Made by a program: the position numbers and the translations under genes. The notes under the pieces are model-generated. The model did no database searches. It saw only the letters and a list, made by a program, of their open reading frames with translations, and had not been told where the DNA came from. DNA of 64,000 bases from JACKAQ01 sp020634975 [NCBI: Calditrichia bacterium] (GTDB taxonomy: Bacteria; Calditrichota; Calditrichia; RBG-13-44-9): NCBI GenBank assembly GCA_020634975.1, contig JACKAQ010000001.1:2728001-2792000 (forward strand), given 5' to 3'. This document shows positions 17,411 through 26,359 of the stretch, piece by piece. How positions within the stretch are numbered: position 1 is the stretch's first letter; the number at the start of each line of letters is the position of its first letter.

Positions 17411-17893
17411 ATGACGGAAGTAATTGTCTGGCAGGGCTGGATTGGCGGCGTTGCCATCGGCATTTTTGTGATAGCGCTGTATCTCGTCACCGGGAAATTG
17501 CTCGGCGTTTCCACCGCGTACGGAAATATGTGCGCCTATTTTTCGAAGATCAATTTTTTCGCCGCCGGCGAATACCGCAGCAATTGGCGGATGTGGTTCA
17601 TCATCGGCATCCCGGTTGGCGGGTTGCTTGCGGCGCTCACTTCGCCGGGAGATGTCGTATTCAGCCTGTCCACCGGCGCGATGTACGACGCCGTTTTGCC
17701 GGAAAGCTGGTGGGCAAAAGGGTTGTGGCTGATGTCCGGCGGTGCGATGATCGGCTTCGGCGCGCGCGCTGCGGGCGGTTGCCAAAGCGGACACGCCATC
17801 ACCGGAGTTGCATTGCTGAACTGGCCGAGCATGGTTGCCGGCGCAGGATTTTTTGTCGGCGGCGTGGCGGTTGTCCAACTGCTGTTTTTGTAA
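17411..17893 (+). CDS. YeeE/YedE family transporter half (N-terminal type)
   Basis: A 160-residue protein with four or five hydrophobic segments and the conserved GGCQSGHAITG motif (Cys124). YeeE/YedE (TsuA-type) proteins carry reduced sulfur compounds such as thiosulfate past conserved Cys residues. Here, as in many bacteria, the transporter is split into two short genes, the partner following after 15 bases. GGAGG lies 8 bases before the ATG. Confidence 0.85.
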   Translation: MTEVIVWQGWIGGVAIGIFVIALYLVTGKLLGVSTAYGNMCAYFSKINFFAAGEYRSNWRMWFIIGIPVGGLLAALTSPGDVVFSLSTGAMYDAVLPESWWAKGLWLMSGGAMIGFGARAAGGCQSGHAITGVALLNWPSMVAGAGFFVGGVAVVQLLFL

Positions 17894-17908
17894 ATTATAG
17901 GGGAAAAA

Positions 17909-18355
17909 ATGAACAAAATTATATTCACAATATTTGGCATCGTTTTCGGTTTTTTGCTGAGCCGTGCCGGTGCGACAACTTATGATTTTTACGCCAACTT
18001 GTTTCTTTTCAAAGATTTACAGTTGTTGTGGGTGATCGCTGCCGCAGCCGGAACCGGCGCCGTCGGCATGGCGATTCTCAAAAAATTCCGCCAACAATCG
18101 CTGATGGGCGAACACCTCACATTTGAAGCGAAACCGTACCGGAAATCGCTGATCCCCGGATCGCTGCTGCTCGGCGCAGGTTGGGGAATGGCCGGTGCCT
18201 GCCCCGGAACCGTGCTCGCGATGGCCGGTGAAGGCAAACTCGCCGCGATTTTCACCGTGATCGGCATCGCGCTGGGCACCTATTTTTATGGATTGTGGAA
18301 CAGTCGCAAAATGCCAAAAGTGGCAACCGCCGAATCTGCGGAAGTCATGCAATAA
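17909..18355 (+). CDS. YeeE/YedE family transporter half (C-terminal type)
   Basis: A 148-residue membrane protein with about four hydrophobic segments and the conserved motif GMAGACPGTVLAMAGEG (Cys98). It is the expected partner of the preceding YeeE/YedE half, and together they supply two motif cysteines. AGGGG precedes the ATG. The pair would import a reduced sulfur substrate for the surrounding enzymes. Confidence 0.85.
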   Translation: MNKIIFTIFGIVFGFLLSRAGATTYDFYANLFLFKDLQLLWVIAAAAGTGAVGMAILKKFRQQSLMGEHLTFEAKPYRKSLIPGSLLLGAGWGMAGACPGTVLAMAGEGKLAAIFTVIGIALGTYFYGLWNSRKMPKVATAESAEVMQ

Positions 18356-18405
18356 AAGATGCAGAAGTGTAACAAAAATTAAAGTTTAGGGGGATTCAGC
18401 GGGAG

Positions 18406-18425
18406 ACCCCTGCCTGCGCAGGGGT
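18406..18425. repeat. Short palindrome ahead of the ferredoxin-NrfD gene
   Basis: ACCCCTGC at 18406 and GCAGGGGT ending at 18425 form an 8-bp stem with a 4-base loop. The surrounding sequence, with ATTC and GTGACA flanks, resembles the palindrome in the spacer of the 10851 repeat. It is probably a dispersed intergenic repeat, lying about 30 bases before a start codon. Confidence 0.6.
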
Positions 18426-18455
18426 GACAATCTGCTGTCCAAAACCGGAGGTCCA

Positions 18456-20084
18456 TTGAACTACGGATTTGTCATCGACAACCGAAAATGCATCGGCTGC
18501 CACGCCTGCACCGTTGCCTGCAAAGCTGAACACGATGTGCCCATTGGCGTCAACCGGACCTGGGTGAAATACATCGAAAAAGGGGAATTTCCCCACACGC
18601 GCCGGCTGTTTTCTGTGATGCGCTGCAATCACTGCGCCGACGCGCCCTGTGTGGATATTTGCCCCGTGGAAGCGCTACACACCCGCGATGACGGCATCGT
18701 GGATTTCGACAATCGCCGCTGCATCGGCTGCAAAGCCTGCATGCAAGCCTGCCCGTACGATGCGCTGTATATCGATCCCGAAACGCAAACTGCAGCCAAA
18801 TGCAACTACTGTACGCATCGGGTGGATATCGGGCTGGAACCGGCGTGCGTGAACGTTTGCCCGGAGCACGCCATCATTTCCGGCGATATGGATGATCCCG
18901 TTTCGGAGATCAGCCAACTCCTTTCCCGGCAACAGGTTAGCGCCCGGAAAATCGAGAAGGGAACGCAGCCAAAGCTGTTTTACATCGACGGCGATTTGGC
19001 ATCTCTGGTGCCGACGGCAACTGCGCCATCGAGCGATTATTTGTGGAGTTCGCAATCGACCGGCGTGGGACATTTCGCGAAATATGCAGAGGCGCTGATC
19101 GCCAAATCCGACCCGCTGGAAATGGTCAAACAGCTCGCCCAAAACGGCGGCGACGGGCGGGTTGTTCCGGAAAATCAATCCCAAAATATCGATCAGAAAA
19201 TTGATGACGTTCGGCGGGAAAACACTCGTCGCGCATACGACGCTCCCGGCAAAGGTGCGGTTTGGGGATGGGAAGTGTCCGCGTATGTCTGGACAAAAGC
19301 CATCGCCACCGGGGCATTTTTGCTGCCATTTCTCGCGACTTTGTTGGCAGATTCGCCGGTTGCGGAAAATGTTCAGTGGATCGGCTGGGGCGGCAGCCTG
19401 CTGTTTTTGGCGATCACCGGGTTGCTGCTGGTGAAAGACCTCGACAAACCGGCACGATTCGCATATGTTTTGTTGCGTCCGCAGTGGAAATCCTGGCTGG
19501 TGAAGGGTGGCTACGCCATCACATTTTACGGCGCGTTGCTGGCGATTTGGGGTCACGCCAAATTTTGGAACATGCCCGATCTGGCGGCAATTTCCGGCTG
19601 GCTGACCGCCGCATTTGCGGTGATCGTCGCGGTTTACACCGCGTTTTTGTTCGCGCAAGCCAAAGGTCGCGATTTCTGGCAATCGCCAACGCTGCCACTG
19701 CACATGCTCATTCACTCGCTGATGGCCGGCGCAGCATTCTTCGCATTGTTCACCGTCGCTGGAATTGGTGATGCCAATTGGGATCTGTTCATCATCGATG
19801 CGCTGATGCTGGCAATTACTGCAAATCTCGTCATTTTGGCAGTTGAGCTGTTTACGCCCCATCCCACAGCCGATGCAAAACGCACCGTTCAGATGATCAT
19901 CGCCGGGCGATTCCGCAAATTATTCGTGATCGGTGTGCTGCTGATCGGTAACATTTTCCCGCTGGCGCTGATGATCATTTTCGGCGAAAATCTGCTGGCT
20001 ATTGCCGGATTGCTGGCGCTCACCGGGATTTACATCACCGAGCACATCTGGGTCCGTGCCCCGCAATTGATACCGTTGAGTTGA
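18456..20084 (+). CDS. Ferredoxin-type iron-sulfur subunit fused to NrfD-like membrane anchor
   Basis: A 542-residue fusion. The N-terminal part (about 1-160) has four cysteine clusters of the DmsB/NrfC type, starting with C12, C15, C18 and C22 and followed by CNHCADAPCVDICP, CIGCKACMQACP and a final CNYC/CVNVCP set, enough for four [4Fe-4S] clusters. Residues about 270-540 hold about eight membrane segments of the NrfD family, which passes electrons to or from quinone. No signal peptide is visible, so the clusters should face the cytoplasm. The start is TTG, with GGAGG 4 bases upstream. It is the expected electron partner of the molybdopterin subunit encoded downstream, as in SoeBC or DmsBC. 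Confidence 0.9.
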   Translation: MNYGFVIDNRKCIGCHACTVACKAEHDVPIGVNRTWVKYIEKGEFPHTRRLFSVMRCNHCADAPCVDICPVEALHTRDDGIVDFDNRRCIGCKACMQACPYDALYIDPETQTAAKCNYCTHRVDIGLEPACVNVCPEHAIISGDMDDPVSEISQLLSRQQVSARKIEKGTQPKLFYIDGDLASLVPTATAPSSDYLWSSQSTGVGHFAKYAEALIAKSDPLEMVKQLAQNGGDGRVVPENQSQNIDQKIDDVRRENTRRAYDAPGKGAVWGWEVSAYVWTKAIATGAFLLPFLATLLADSPVAENVQWIGWGGSLLFLAITGLLLVKDLDKPARFAYVLLRPQWKSWLVKGGYAITFYGALLAIWGHAKFWNMPDLAAISGWLTAAFAVIVAVYTAFLFAQAKGRDFWQSPTLPLHMLIHSLMAGAAFFALFTVAGIGDANWDLFIIDALMLAITANLVILAVELFTPHPTADAKRTVQMIIAGRFRKLFVIGVLLIGNIFPLALMIIFGENLLAIAGLLALTGIYITEHIWVRAPQLIPLS

Positions 20085-20097
20085 AATTGATTTAGAT

Positions 20098-20126
20098 TTG
20101 CCACAGAGACACGGAGATCACAGAGG
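20098..20126. repeat. Half-element of the CCACAGAG repeat, upstream of GxxExxY gene
   Basis: TTGCCACAGAGACACGGAGA starts at 20098 and runs to CACAGAGG at 20126. It matches the left arm of the inverted repeat at 8465. No right arm follows; instead the GxxExxY reading frame begins 7 bases later. Confidence 0.7.
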
Positions 20127-20132
20127 TTAATA

Positions 20133-20462
20133 ATGGATGAAATTAATCGATTGACCCAGAAAATAATTGGTTGTGCGATTGAAGTTCACAAACAATTAGG
20201 CCCCGGATTACTGGAATCGGTTTATGAAGCAGCTTTGTGTATAGAGTTTGAAGAAATTAATATCCGATTTGAAAGGCAAAAATCGTTGCATATTACAAAA
20301 TAGGGTATTGGTGAATTCAGGGTCGATATTTTGGTAAAAAACATTGTGGTTTTGGAATTGAAAAGTGTTGAAAGACACGACCCACTTTTTGAAGCCCAGC
20401 TTTTAAGTTATTTGAAATCAGGTAATTACAGAGTCGGGTTGCTCATCAATTTTAATGGTTGA
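20133..20462 (+). pseudogene. GxxExxY (PDDEXK-like) protein gene with in-frame stop
   Basis: Reading from ATG 20133 gives 56 codons, a TAG at 20301-20303, then 52 more codons in the same frame to TGA at 20460-20462. The first part has the family name motif in [13 protein letters not shown]. After the stop, GEFRVDILVKNIVVLELKSVE carries the Asp and the ELK of a PD-(D/E)xK-type nuclease fold, and the end YRVGLLINFNG is the usual family ending. The single nonsense codon is the only defect; it is a recent inactivation, readthrough, or a sequence error. The gene is bracketed by palindromic repeats and sits between two subunit genes of one enzyme, which suggests insertion. Confidence 0.85.
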
Positions 20463-20485
20463 AAACGATAAAGTTTATAGCCTTA

Positions 20486-20550
20486 GCCGCAAAGGCGCAA
20501 AGGCCCCAAGGGATTTTTAATTTTCTTTGCGATCTTTGCGCCTTTGCGGC
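20486..20550. repeat. Inverted repeat of CCGCAAAGGCGCAAAG type
   Basis: GCCGCAAAGGCGCAAAGG at 20486 is mirrored by CTTTGCGCCTTTGCGGC ending at 20550. Both arms are built of short units ending in AAAG. It follows the GxxExxY remnant by 23 bases and ends 20 bases before the molybdopterin gene start. The same outer sequence borders the large inverted repeat at 10851-11053. Confidence 0.75.
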
Positions 20551-20569
20551 AAATAAATTCGGAGAGAAA

Positions 20570-21766
20570 ATGGCGACAAAACACAAACCTTCATTCATCG
20601 AAAAAATAGCCGAAAAGCTGCGGCTGATTCCAGATTTGCACGAAAACAGCGCAGATGTCGTGGATTTGCCGCGACTGACCGAGCCGGGCAAACTCACCGA
20701 TTATCCGCCGCCGGAACAGTGGGACGACTGGACGGAATACGAAGCCAAAAGCGGGTTTCGTCGGGAAAAACGCAATTACATGATTGTGCCGACGCAGTGT
20801 TTCAACTGCGAATCCGGTTGCGGTTTGCTGAGCTACGTGGATAAAAAAACGCTGGAAGTCCGCAAATTTGAGGGCAATCCCTACCATCCCGGCAGTCGCG
20901 GGCGCAACTGCGCCAAAGGTCCGGCAACCATCAACCAGATCACCGATCCCGACCGGATTTTGTATCCGCTGAAACGCACCGGCAAACGCGGCGAGGGCAA
21001 ATGGGAGCGCGTTAGCTGGGACACCGTGCTGGATGACATCGCCGGACGCATCCGCAACGCGCTGCGCGAAGGGCGCAACAACGAGGTTGCCTATCACGTC
21101 GGGCGACCGGGACACGAGGGTTACGCGAACCGCGTGCTGCAAGCCTGGGGCGTGGACGGGCACAACAGCCACACCAATATTTGCTCGGCGGGCGCGCGAT
21201 TCGGTTACGCCATCTGGCACGGCTACGACCGTCCATCGCCGGATCACGCGAATGCCAAATTTATCTTGCTCATCAGCGCACATTTGGAATCGGGGCATTA
21301 CTTCAACCCGCATGCGCAGCGTATCATCGAGGGTAAGATGAAGGGCGCCAAACTCGCGGTGATGGACCCGCGATTGTCCAACACCGCAAGCATGGCCGAT
21401 TACTGGATGCCCACCAATCCCGGCAGCGAAGCGGCGGTGTTGCTCGCCATCGCTAAAATTATACTGGACAACAATTTATACAACGAAAATTTTCTGCGAA
21501 ACTGGGTGAATTGGCAGGAATACATGACCAACGAACGCCCGGAAATGGCTACAACTTTCGAAAATTTCATCGTCGCAATCCGGGAAGAATACCACGAATA
21601 CACCCCGGAATTTGCCGCTGCGGAGGCGGGTATTGATCCCAAAATGATCGTGGAAATCGCCCAAAAAATCGGCGAAGCCGGCGAACGCTTTGCCACTCAC
21701 AACTGGCGCAGCGCGGGCAGCGGGAATCTCGGCGGTTGGGCGGTGGCGCGTTGCCTGCATTTTTGA
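20570..21766 (+). CDS. Molybdopterin oxidoreductase catalytic subunit, N-terminal part (frameshifted)
   Basis: The ATG at 20570 has GGAGAG just upstream; the frame is open further 5' only through repeat sequence. About 398 residues follow before an early TGA. The [4Fe-4S] site is clear (C77, C80, C84, C114), then the usual VSWDTVLDDIA and SAGARFGYAIWHG segments of complex iron-sulfur molybdoenzymes. No twin-arginine signal is present, so the subunit should stay in the cytoplasm, as in SoeA-type sulfite dehydrogenases. The frame breaks at the T5 run 21760-21764: one extra T would give RCLHFLNVLTG and join the downstream frame. Together the parts make about 955 residues, normal for the family. 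Confidence 0.88.
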   Translation: MATKHKPSFIEKIAEKLRLIPDLHENSADVVDLPRLTEPGKLTDYPPPEQWDDWTEYEAKSGFRREKRNYMIVPTQCFNCESGCGLLSYVDKKTLEVRKFEGNPYHPGSRGRNCAKGPATINQITDPDRILYPLKRTGKRGEGKWERVSWDTVLDDIAGRIRNALREGRNNEVAYHVGRPGHEGYANRVLQAWGVDGHNSHTNICSAGARFGYAIWHGYDRPSPDHANAKFILLISAHLESGHYFNPHAQRIIEGKMKGAKLAVMDPRLSNTASMADYWMPTNPGSEAAVLLAIAKIILDNNLYNENFLRNWVNWQEYMTNERPEMATTFENFIVAIREEYHEYTPEFAAAEAGIDPKMIVEIAQKIGEAGERFATHNWRSAGSGNLGGWAVARCLHF

Positions 21767-23436
21767 ACGTGCTCACCGGCAGCGTTGGCACGGTTGGCGG
21801 CACATCGCCGAGCGCGTGGAACAAATTTCACCCGAAATTTTTCGACAATCCGCCGGCGCAAAAATTCTGGAACGAGCTGCACTTTCCCAATGAATACCCG
21901 CTTTCGCATTTTGAAATGAGCTTTTTGCTGCCCCATTTTTTGAAAGAAGGGCGCGGCAAAATGGATGTCTATTTCACCCGCGTGTTCAATCCGGTGTGGA
22001 CGTATCCGGACGGATTTACGTGGATGGAAGCGCTGTCTGATGAAAATATGGTCGGGCTGCACATCGCGATGACGCCGACATGGAACGAAACCGCCTATTT
22101 CGCGGATTACGTGCTGCCGATGGGACACGCCGGCGAACGCCACGATTTGATCAGCTACGAAACCCACTCCGGCATGTGGATGGCGTTTCGCCAGCCGGTG
22201 CAGCGGGAGGCGCTGCGGCGAATGGGCAAACCGGTGCAATTTACCTACGAGGCGAATCCCGGCGAAGTGTGGGAGGAGGACGAATTTTGGATCGAGCTAT
22301 CCTGGCGCATCGATCCGGACGGCGATTTGGGCATCCGCAAACATTTCCTTTCGCCGTGGCGCGATGGCGAAAAAATCAACATCGATGAATACTACCGCTA
22401 CATTTTTGAGCACACGCCCGGGCTGCCGGAAAAAGCCGAAAGCGAGGGACTGACGCCGCTGGATTACATGCGAAAATACGGCGTTTTTGAAGTTGAAAAA
22501 ACATCGTATGCCAAACATTTACAGCAGCTTGGCGAATCGGATTTGGGCGGCGCAGTGATTGATAAATCGATCGGCGCGATCAGCAAAAACGGCAAAAATA
22601 TCGGCGTGCAAATTGGCGATCGCGCCTGCGTTGGCTTCCCGACGCCATCGCGGAAACAGGAGTTTTATTCGCAAACGCTGGTCGATTGGGGTTGGCCGGA
22701 ATTCAAAATTCCAACTTACATCAAAAGCCATATTCACGAGCAACATCTCGATCGCGCCAACGGCGAATTCCCGCTGGTGCCGACCTTCCGGCTGCCCACG
22801 CTGATCCATTCGCGCTCTGGCAACGCCAAATGGCTGACGGAAATTTCCAACCGGAATCCCATTTGGATGCACACCTCCGATGCAAAAACTTTCGGCATCC
22901 GAACCGGCGATCTGGTTCGGGTAAACACAGAAATCGGCTATTTTGTGGACAAGGTTTGGGTGACCGAAAGCATGAAACCGGGCGTTGTGGCGTGCTCGCA
23001 TCACATCGGGCGCTGGCGGCGACCGCAGGATACGGTGGGGAATCGCTGGGCGACAAATACGGTGGAAATTTCAACAGAAAACGGGAAATGGAAAATGCGC
23101 ACCGTTTCGGGCATTCGCCCGTTCGATAGCAGCGATGCCGATTCCAAACGGATTTTCTGGAGCGATGGCGGTGTGCATCAGAATATCACCTTTCCGGTGC
23201 ACCCGGACCCGATCAGCGGGATGCACTGCTGGCACCAGAAAGTGCGCATCGAAACAGCGCATGCGGGTGACGCATACGGCGATATTGTGGTGGATACCGA
23301 AAAATCGATGGCGATTTACCGCGAGTGGCTGAAGCTGACCCGACCCGCACCGGGACCGGGCGGATTGCGCCGGCCACTGTGGCTGGGGCGACCGCTGCGT
23401 CCGGCGCCGGAGCTGTTTTATATCAAAAAAACTTAA
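21736..23436 (+). CDS. Molybdopterin oxidoreductase catalytic subunit, C-terminal part (frameshifted)
   Basis: The open frame covers the remaining two thirds of the catalytic subunit. Meaningful family sequence starts near 21764 with FLNVLTGSVGTVGGTSPSAW; the ATG at 21736 lies in overlap with the first part and has no good ribosome site. Visible features are MGHAGERHD (about 130), the molydopterin-dinucleotide-binding end domain (from about 360) with RTGDLVRVNTEIG, VACSHHIGRWRR and HCWHQKVR. Substrate is uncertain: thiosulfate, polysulfide, tetrathionate and sulfite enzymes share this architecture. The linked genes and lack of an export signal favour cytoplasmic sulfite oxidation. panB is convergent and ends 4 bases before this stop. 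Confidence 0.85.
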   Translation: MGGGALPAFLNVLTGSVGTVGGTSPSAWNKFHPKFFDNPPAQKFWNELHFPNEYPLSHFEMSFLLPHFLKEGRGKMDVYFTRVFNPVWTYPDGFTWMEALSDENMVGLHIAMTPTWNETAYFADYVLPMGHAGERHDLISYETHSGMWMAFRQPVQREALRRMGKPVQFTYEANPGEVWEEDEFWIELSWRIDPDGDLGIRKHFLSPWRDGEKINIDEYYRYIFEHTPGLPEKAESEGLTPLDYMRKYGVFEVEKTSYAKHLQQLGESDLGGAVIDKSIGAISKNGKNIGVQIGDRACVGFPTPSRKQEFYSQTLVDWGWPEFKIPTYIKSHIHEQHLDRANGEFPLVPTFRLPTLIHSRSGNAKWLTEISNRNPIWMHTSDAKTFGIRTGDLVRVNTEIGYFVDKVWVTESMKPGVVACSHHIGRWRRPQDTVGNRWATNTVEISTENGKWKMRTVSGIRPFDSSDADSKRIFWSDGGVHQNITFPVHPDPISGMHCWHQKVRIETAHAGDAYGDIVVDTEKSMAIYREWLKLTRPAPGPGGLRRPLWLGRPLRPAPELFYIKKT

Positions 23437-24296
23437 CTTTCGAGCAGCTCGTTCAATCGTTTCAATTCCGCATCGTTCATCGTGAATGAATGTTCGATGG
23501 TGGGGAATTTGGCGTTGCGAACCTCATCGCAATACTTCTGGAGCACTTCCAGAATCGGGGTGCGCAGATTGGCGTATTGCTTCACAAATTTCGGCACGAA
23601 CTGGTCGAACAGACCGAGCACGTCGTGATAGACCAACACCTGCCCGTCGCACCCGACGCCCGCGCCAATGCCGATGGTGGGAATCGACAACCGTTCGGTG
23701 ATAATCGCTGCAACTTCGGCGGGAATCGCTTCCAAAACGATGCTGAAACAACCGGCATTTTGCAGCGCCAGCGCATCGTTCAGCAGTTCATTTGCAACTT
23801 CGGCGGTTTTGCCCTGCACTTTGTATCCACCCAGTTTTGTAGCGGATTGCGGCGTCAGCCCGATATGACCCATCACCAAAATACCGGCGTTCACTATCGC
23901 GCAGATGGTATCTGCGATGATTGCGCCACCCTCAATTTTCACCGCGTCCATACCGCCTTCTTTCAGCATTCGTCCGGCGTTGCGAACCGCTTCGGGAATT
24001 TCTGCCTGATAGCTCATAAACGGCATATCGCCCACCAAAAATGCATTTTGGGTGCCGCGCGCAACCGCTTTGCAGTGGTGAATCATTTCATCCATCGTCA
24101 GTGAAACCGTGTTGGGATGCCCCAAAACTGTCATCGCCAGCGAATCGCCAACCAGCGTGATGTCCACGCCTGCTTCGTCCGCAAGCCTGGCGGCGGGAAA
24201 ATCGTACGCTGTAAGCATTACTATTTTTTCGCCGTTTTCTTTTTTGGCGATGATGTCCAAAACGGAGATTTTTCTATTTTCTGTGTGTTTGCTCAT
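23433..24296 (-). CDS. panB: 3-methyl-2-oxobutanoate hydroxymethyltransferase
   Basis: A 287-residue ketopantoate hydroxymethyltransferase, full length. It adds a hydroxymethyl group from methylene-tetrahydrofolate to 2-oxoisovalerate, the first step to pantoate. VMLTAYDFPAARLADEAGVD, the metal-binding GDSLAMTVLGH segment, KIEGG near 120 and GIGAGVGCDGQVLV near 200 are family signatures. It completes the pan set whose other members lie at 11-13 kb. It overlaps the end of the molybdopterin gene by 4 bases, tail to tail. Confidence 0.97.
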   Translation of the reverse strand: MSKHTENRKISVLDIIAKKENGEKIVMLTAYDFPAARLADEAGVDITLVGDSLAMTVLGHPNTVSLTMDEMIHHCKAVARGTQNAFLVGDMPFMSYQAEIPEAVRNAGRMLKEGGMDAVKIEGGAIIADTICAIVNAGILVMGHIGLTPQSATKLGGYKVQGKTAEVANELLNDALALQNAGCFSIVLEAIPAEVAAIITERLSIPTIGIGAGVGCDGQVLVYHDVLGLFDQFVPKFVKQYANLRTPILEVLQKYCDEVRNAKFPTIEHSFTMNDAELKRLNELLES

Positions 24297-24384
24297 ATGT
24301 TAAACAACCTGTTTTTTTTGATCCGAAACTTGTTGTTACGTATCTGTGAATGCAAGCGATTTCCAAAATCCCGGTGTGGAAAAC

Positions 24385-24419
24385 CAAAAAAAGAACCCCG
24401 GATTTTGGGAACCCGGGGT
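24385..24419 (-). terminator. Rho-independent terminator of the chemoreceptor operon
   Basis: Read on the minus strand, ACCCCGG and CCGGGGT form a 7-bp stem around an 11-base loop, followed by a run rich in T (TTCTTTTTTT). It lies about 35 bases after the chemoreceptor stop. Confidence 0.85.
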
Positions 24420-24452
24420 GAACAAATGCTCATCTCAAATGTAAAAATTTTG

Positions 24453-26321
24453 TCAGCTTTCAGTTGGGTTGCCGCTGGTTTCATAAACGGTATCCCAGCT
24501 TTGGGCCGTTTCTTTTCGAATAACAAAATGCTTTACGCTGCCGTAAAGTTGCCGTGTTAGCTGGTTGAGTTTTAATGAGATATTGGATAATTCATCCGTT
24601 GCTTCGGAGACGTTCCGGGCTTCGGTAGAAATCTGATCCACACGAATGGTAATATCTTCGCCGGTGCTGGATTGCCGCTGAATACCCGATGCAATCTGGT
24701 TGATATTTTCCGTAATCCGGGTGATTGAGCTGATCACTTCTGTGAGGCTTTCGGTGGCTTTATCGGCCATTTTCATGCCTTTTTCGGCTTCGGTGGAACC
24801 CTGCTCCATCGCTTCCACAACAACGTGTGTTTCATTCTGAATACGTTTGATCATCTCCGCAATTTTTGATGTGGCAGATGTTGTTCTCTCCGCTAATTTG
24901 CGTACTTCATCCGCAACAACTGCGAACCCGCGCCCCTGATCACCGGCGCGTGCCGCTTCGATGGCGGCGTTCAGTGCCAGCAGGTTGGTTTGGTCGGCGA
25001 TATCATCAATTACCTGAACAATTTCACCAATTTCCCGGCTGGATTGCCCCAATTTTTCCACCGTCCCGGCGGAATCGCGGACGATCTGGGCAACATTTTT
25101 CATGCCGTCCAACGTTGTCCGGAATATCCGCTCGCCGCTATCTGCCAGCATCGAGGTTTGTCGGGCAATTTGCGCGGCATCCGATGCACTTTGAGAAGAA
25201 TGATTGACGGTTTGCGACATTTCCTCGATGGCTTTTGCAACTTCCTGCGTTTGAATGGCTTGCTGACCCGCGCCTTTGGAAAGCTCGTCAACCGACGATG
25301 CAATTTGTCCGGATGCATCTGCCACTGATTCAGAAGCGTAATGCATTTGCCCGATTAGCGAATTGAGATCGCGAATCATCGCGTTGATTTTTTGCATCAA
25401 CATGCCAACGGCATCATCTCTGTCGATGGTCAATTCCTGGGTTAAATCGCCTGCCGTTACGGCGGTAATTGCGGTTTCAATTTTTTCAAATTGAAATTGC
25501 AGATAACTCTGCTCTTCCAATACTTTTTGCTGCATTTCTTCCGATTTTTTCCGGGCGATCTCGGCTTCACTGGAGCGGGCGTTGGCTTCCGCCAGTAGAT
25601 CGCGGTTGTTCTGGACCATCTGATTGAAGGATTCGATCAATACACCGATCTCGTCGTTGCTCTGGCTGTACACCCGAACATCAAAATTGCCGTCGGCCAC
25701 TTTTTCCGCAGCAAAACTCAGCTCTTTTACCGGTGTGATGGTTACTTTCTGGAACACCCACAGCACCAAAAGCCCGATCATCAGAAAAACAAATGTGCCG
25801 CCCAGCAAAATTAATAAACCGGTGTTTTCCTGTTCTGTCAGTGCATCTGCAGGAAGGGCAATCTGTACAAATCCCAGCACGTCATCGGGATTGGCGTCGG
25901 TTGCAATTTTGTGGCGGGCGAGGAGTAGTTTTTCGCCATTTTTGTTATATGTCCACGATAATTCCTCAAAATCACCGGAAATTTGTAAATCACTTTCCGG
26001 CAACACATCAACATTAACGCCAACAACTTGGGTTGCACCTGCATTGTAAAATGCGCCAACTTCAATATATTTATTCTGTTGAAGCGTTTTCAGCATGTCT
26101 TCTAACCCGTCATAATCTTCCATCACCAAATTGTAATGTGCCTGGTTGCTGAGTGTTTTGGTGAGCAATGCGCCTCTTTTCTCGAATTCGCGTTTGAACT
26201 CATTGACTGAATATTGTTCATAAGAAGCAAATGAACCAACACTGACAACCACGAGAACTAGCAACAAACTCAAAAATTTTTGTCGAATACTCAGATTTAG
26301 GAATATTTGGATCAGCTGCAT
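24453..26321 (-). CDS. Methyl-accepting chemotaxis protein
   Basis: A 622-residue chemoreceptor. Membrane segment one is at about 12-32, a roughly 140-residue periplasmic sensor follows, and membrane segment two is at about 175-197. HAMP runs to about 250. The cytoplasmic coiled coil has its hairpin tip at [20 protein letters not shown], then [20 protein letters not shown]. It signals through CheA/CheW to the flagellar motor; no che genes are in the window. It lies 38 bases after a small secreted protein gene and is probably co-transcribed with it, which hints that the secreted protein supplies the ligand signal. It is divergent from the flagellar block. Confidence 0.94.
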   Translation of the reverse strand: MQLIQIFLNLSIRQKFLSLLLVLVVVSVGSFASYEQYSVNEFKREFEKRGALLTKTLSNQAHYNLVMEDYDGLEDMLKTLQQNKYIEVGAFYNAGATQVVGVNVDVLPESDLQISGDFEELSWTYNKNGEKLLLARHKIATDANPDDVLGFVQIALPADALTEQENTGLLILLGGTFVFLMIGLLVLWVFQKVTITPVKELSFAAEKVADGNFDVRVYSQSNDEIGVLIESFNQMVQNNRDLLAEANARSSEAEIARKKSEEMQQKVLEEQSYLQFQFEKIETAITAVTAGDLTQELTIDRDDAVGMLMQKINAMIRDLNSLIGQMHYASESVADASGQIASSVDELSKGAGQQAIQTQEVAKAIEEMSQTVNHSSQSASDAAQIARQTSMLADSGERIFRTTLDGMKNVAQIVRDSAGTVEKLGQSSREIGEIVQVIDDIADQTNLLALNAAIEAARAGDQGRGFAVVADEVRKLAERTTSATSKIAEMIKRIQNETHVVVEAMEQGSTEAEKGMKMADKATESLTEVISSITRITENINQIASGIQRQSSTGEDITIRVDQISTEARNVSEATDELSNISLKLNQLTRQLYGSVKHFVIRKETAQSWDTVYETSGNPTES

Positions 26322-26359
26322 GGAAGTTACCTATCCGTATATTTTATAGTAGTTTACGT

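Noticed and set aside
18675-19862. A 395-codon minus-strand open frame
   Set aside because: Antisense to the ferredoxin-NrfD gene, whose cysteine clusters and membrane helices are unambiguous.
20301-20303. Selenocysteine- or pyrrolysine-type recoding at the TAG in the GxxExxY gene
   Set aside because: The position is not a conserved catalytic site, no supporting element is visible, and other genes here use TAG rarely; a nonsense mutation or error is more likely.
21736-21790. Programmed ribosomal frameshifting in the molybdopterin gene
   Set aside because: The slippery run is only T5, no stimulatory hairpin is evident just downstream, and the family is not known for recoding; an indel is simpler.
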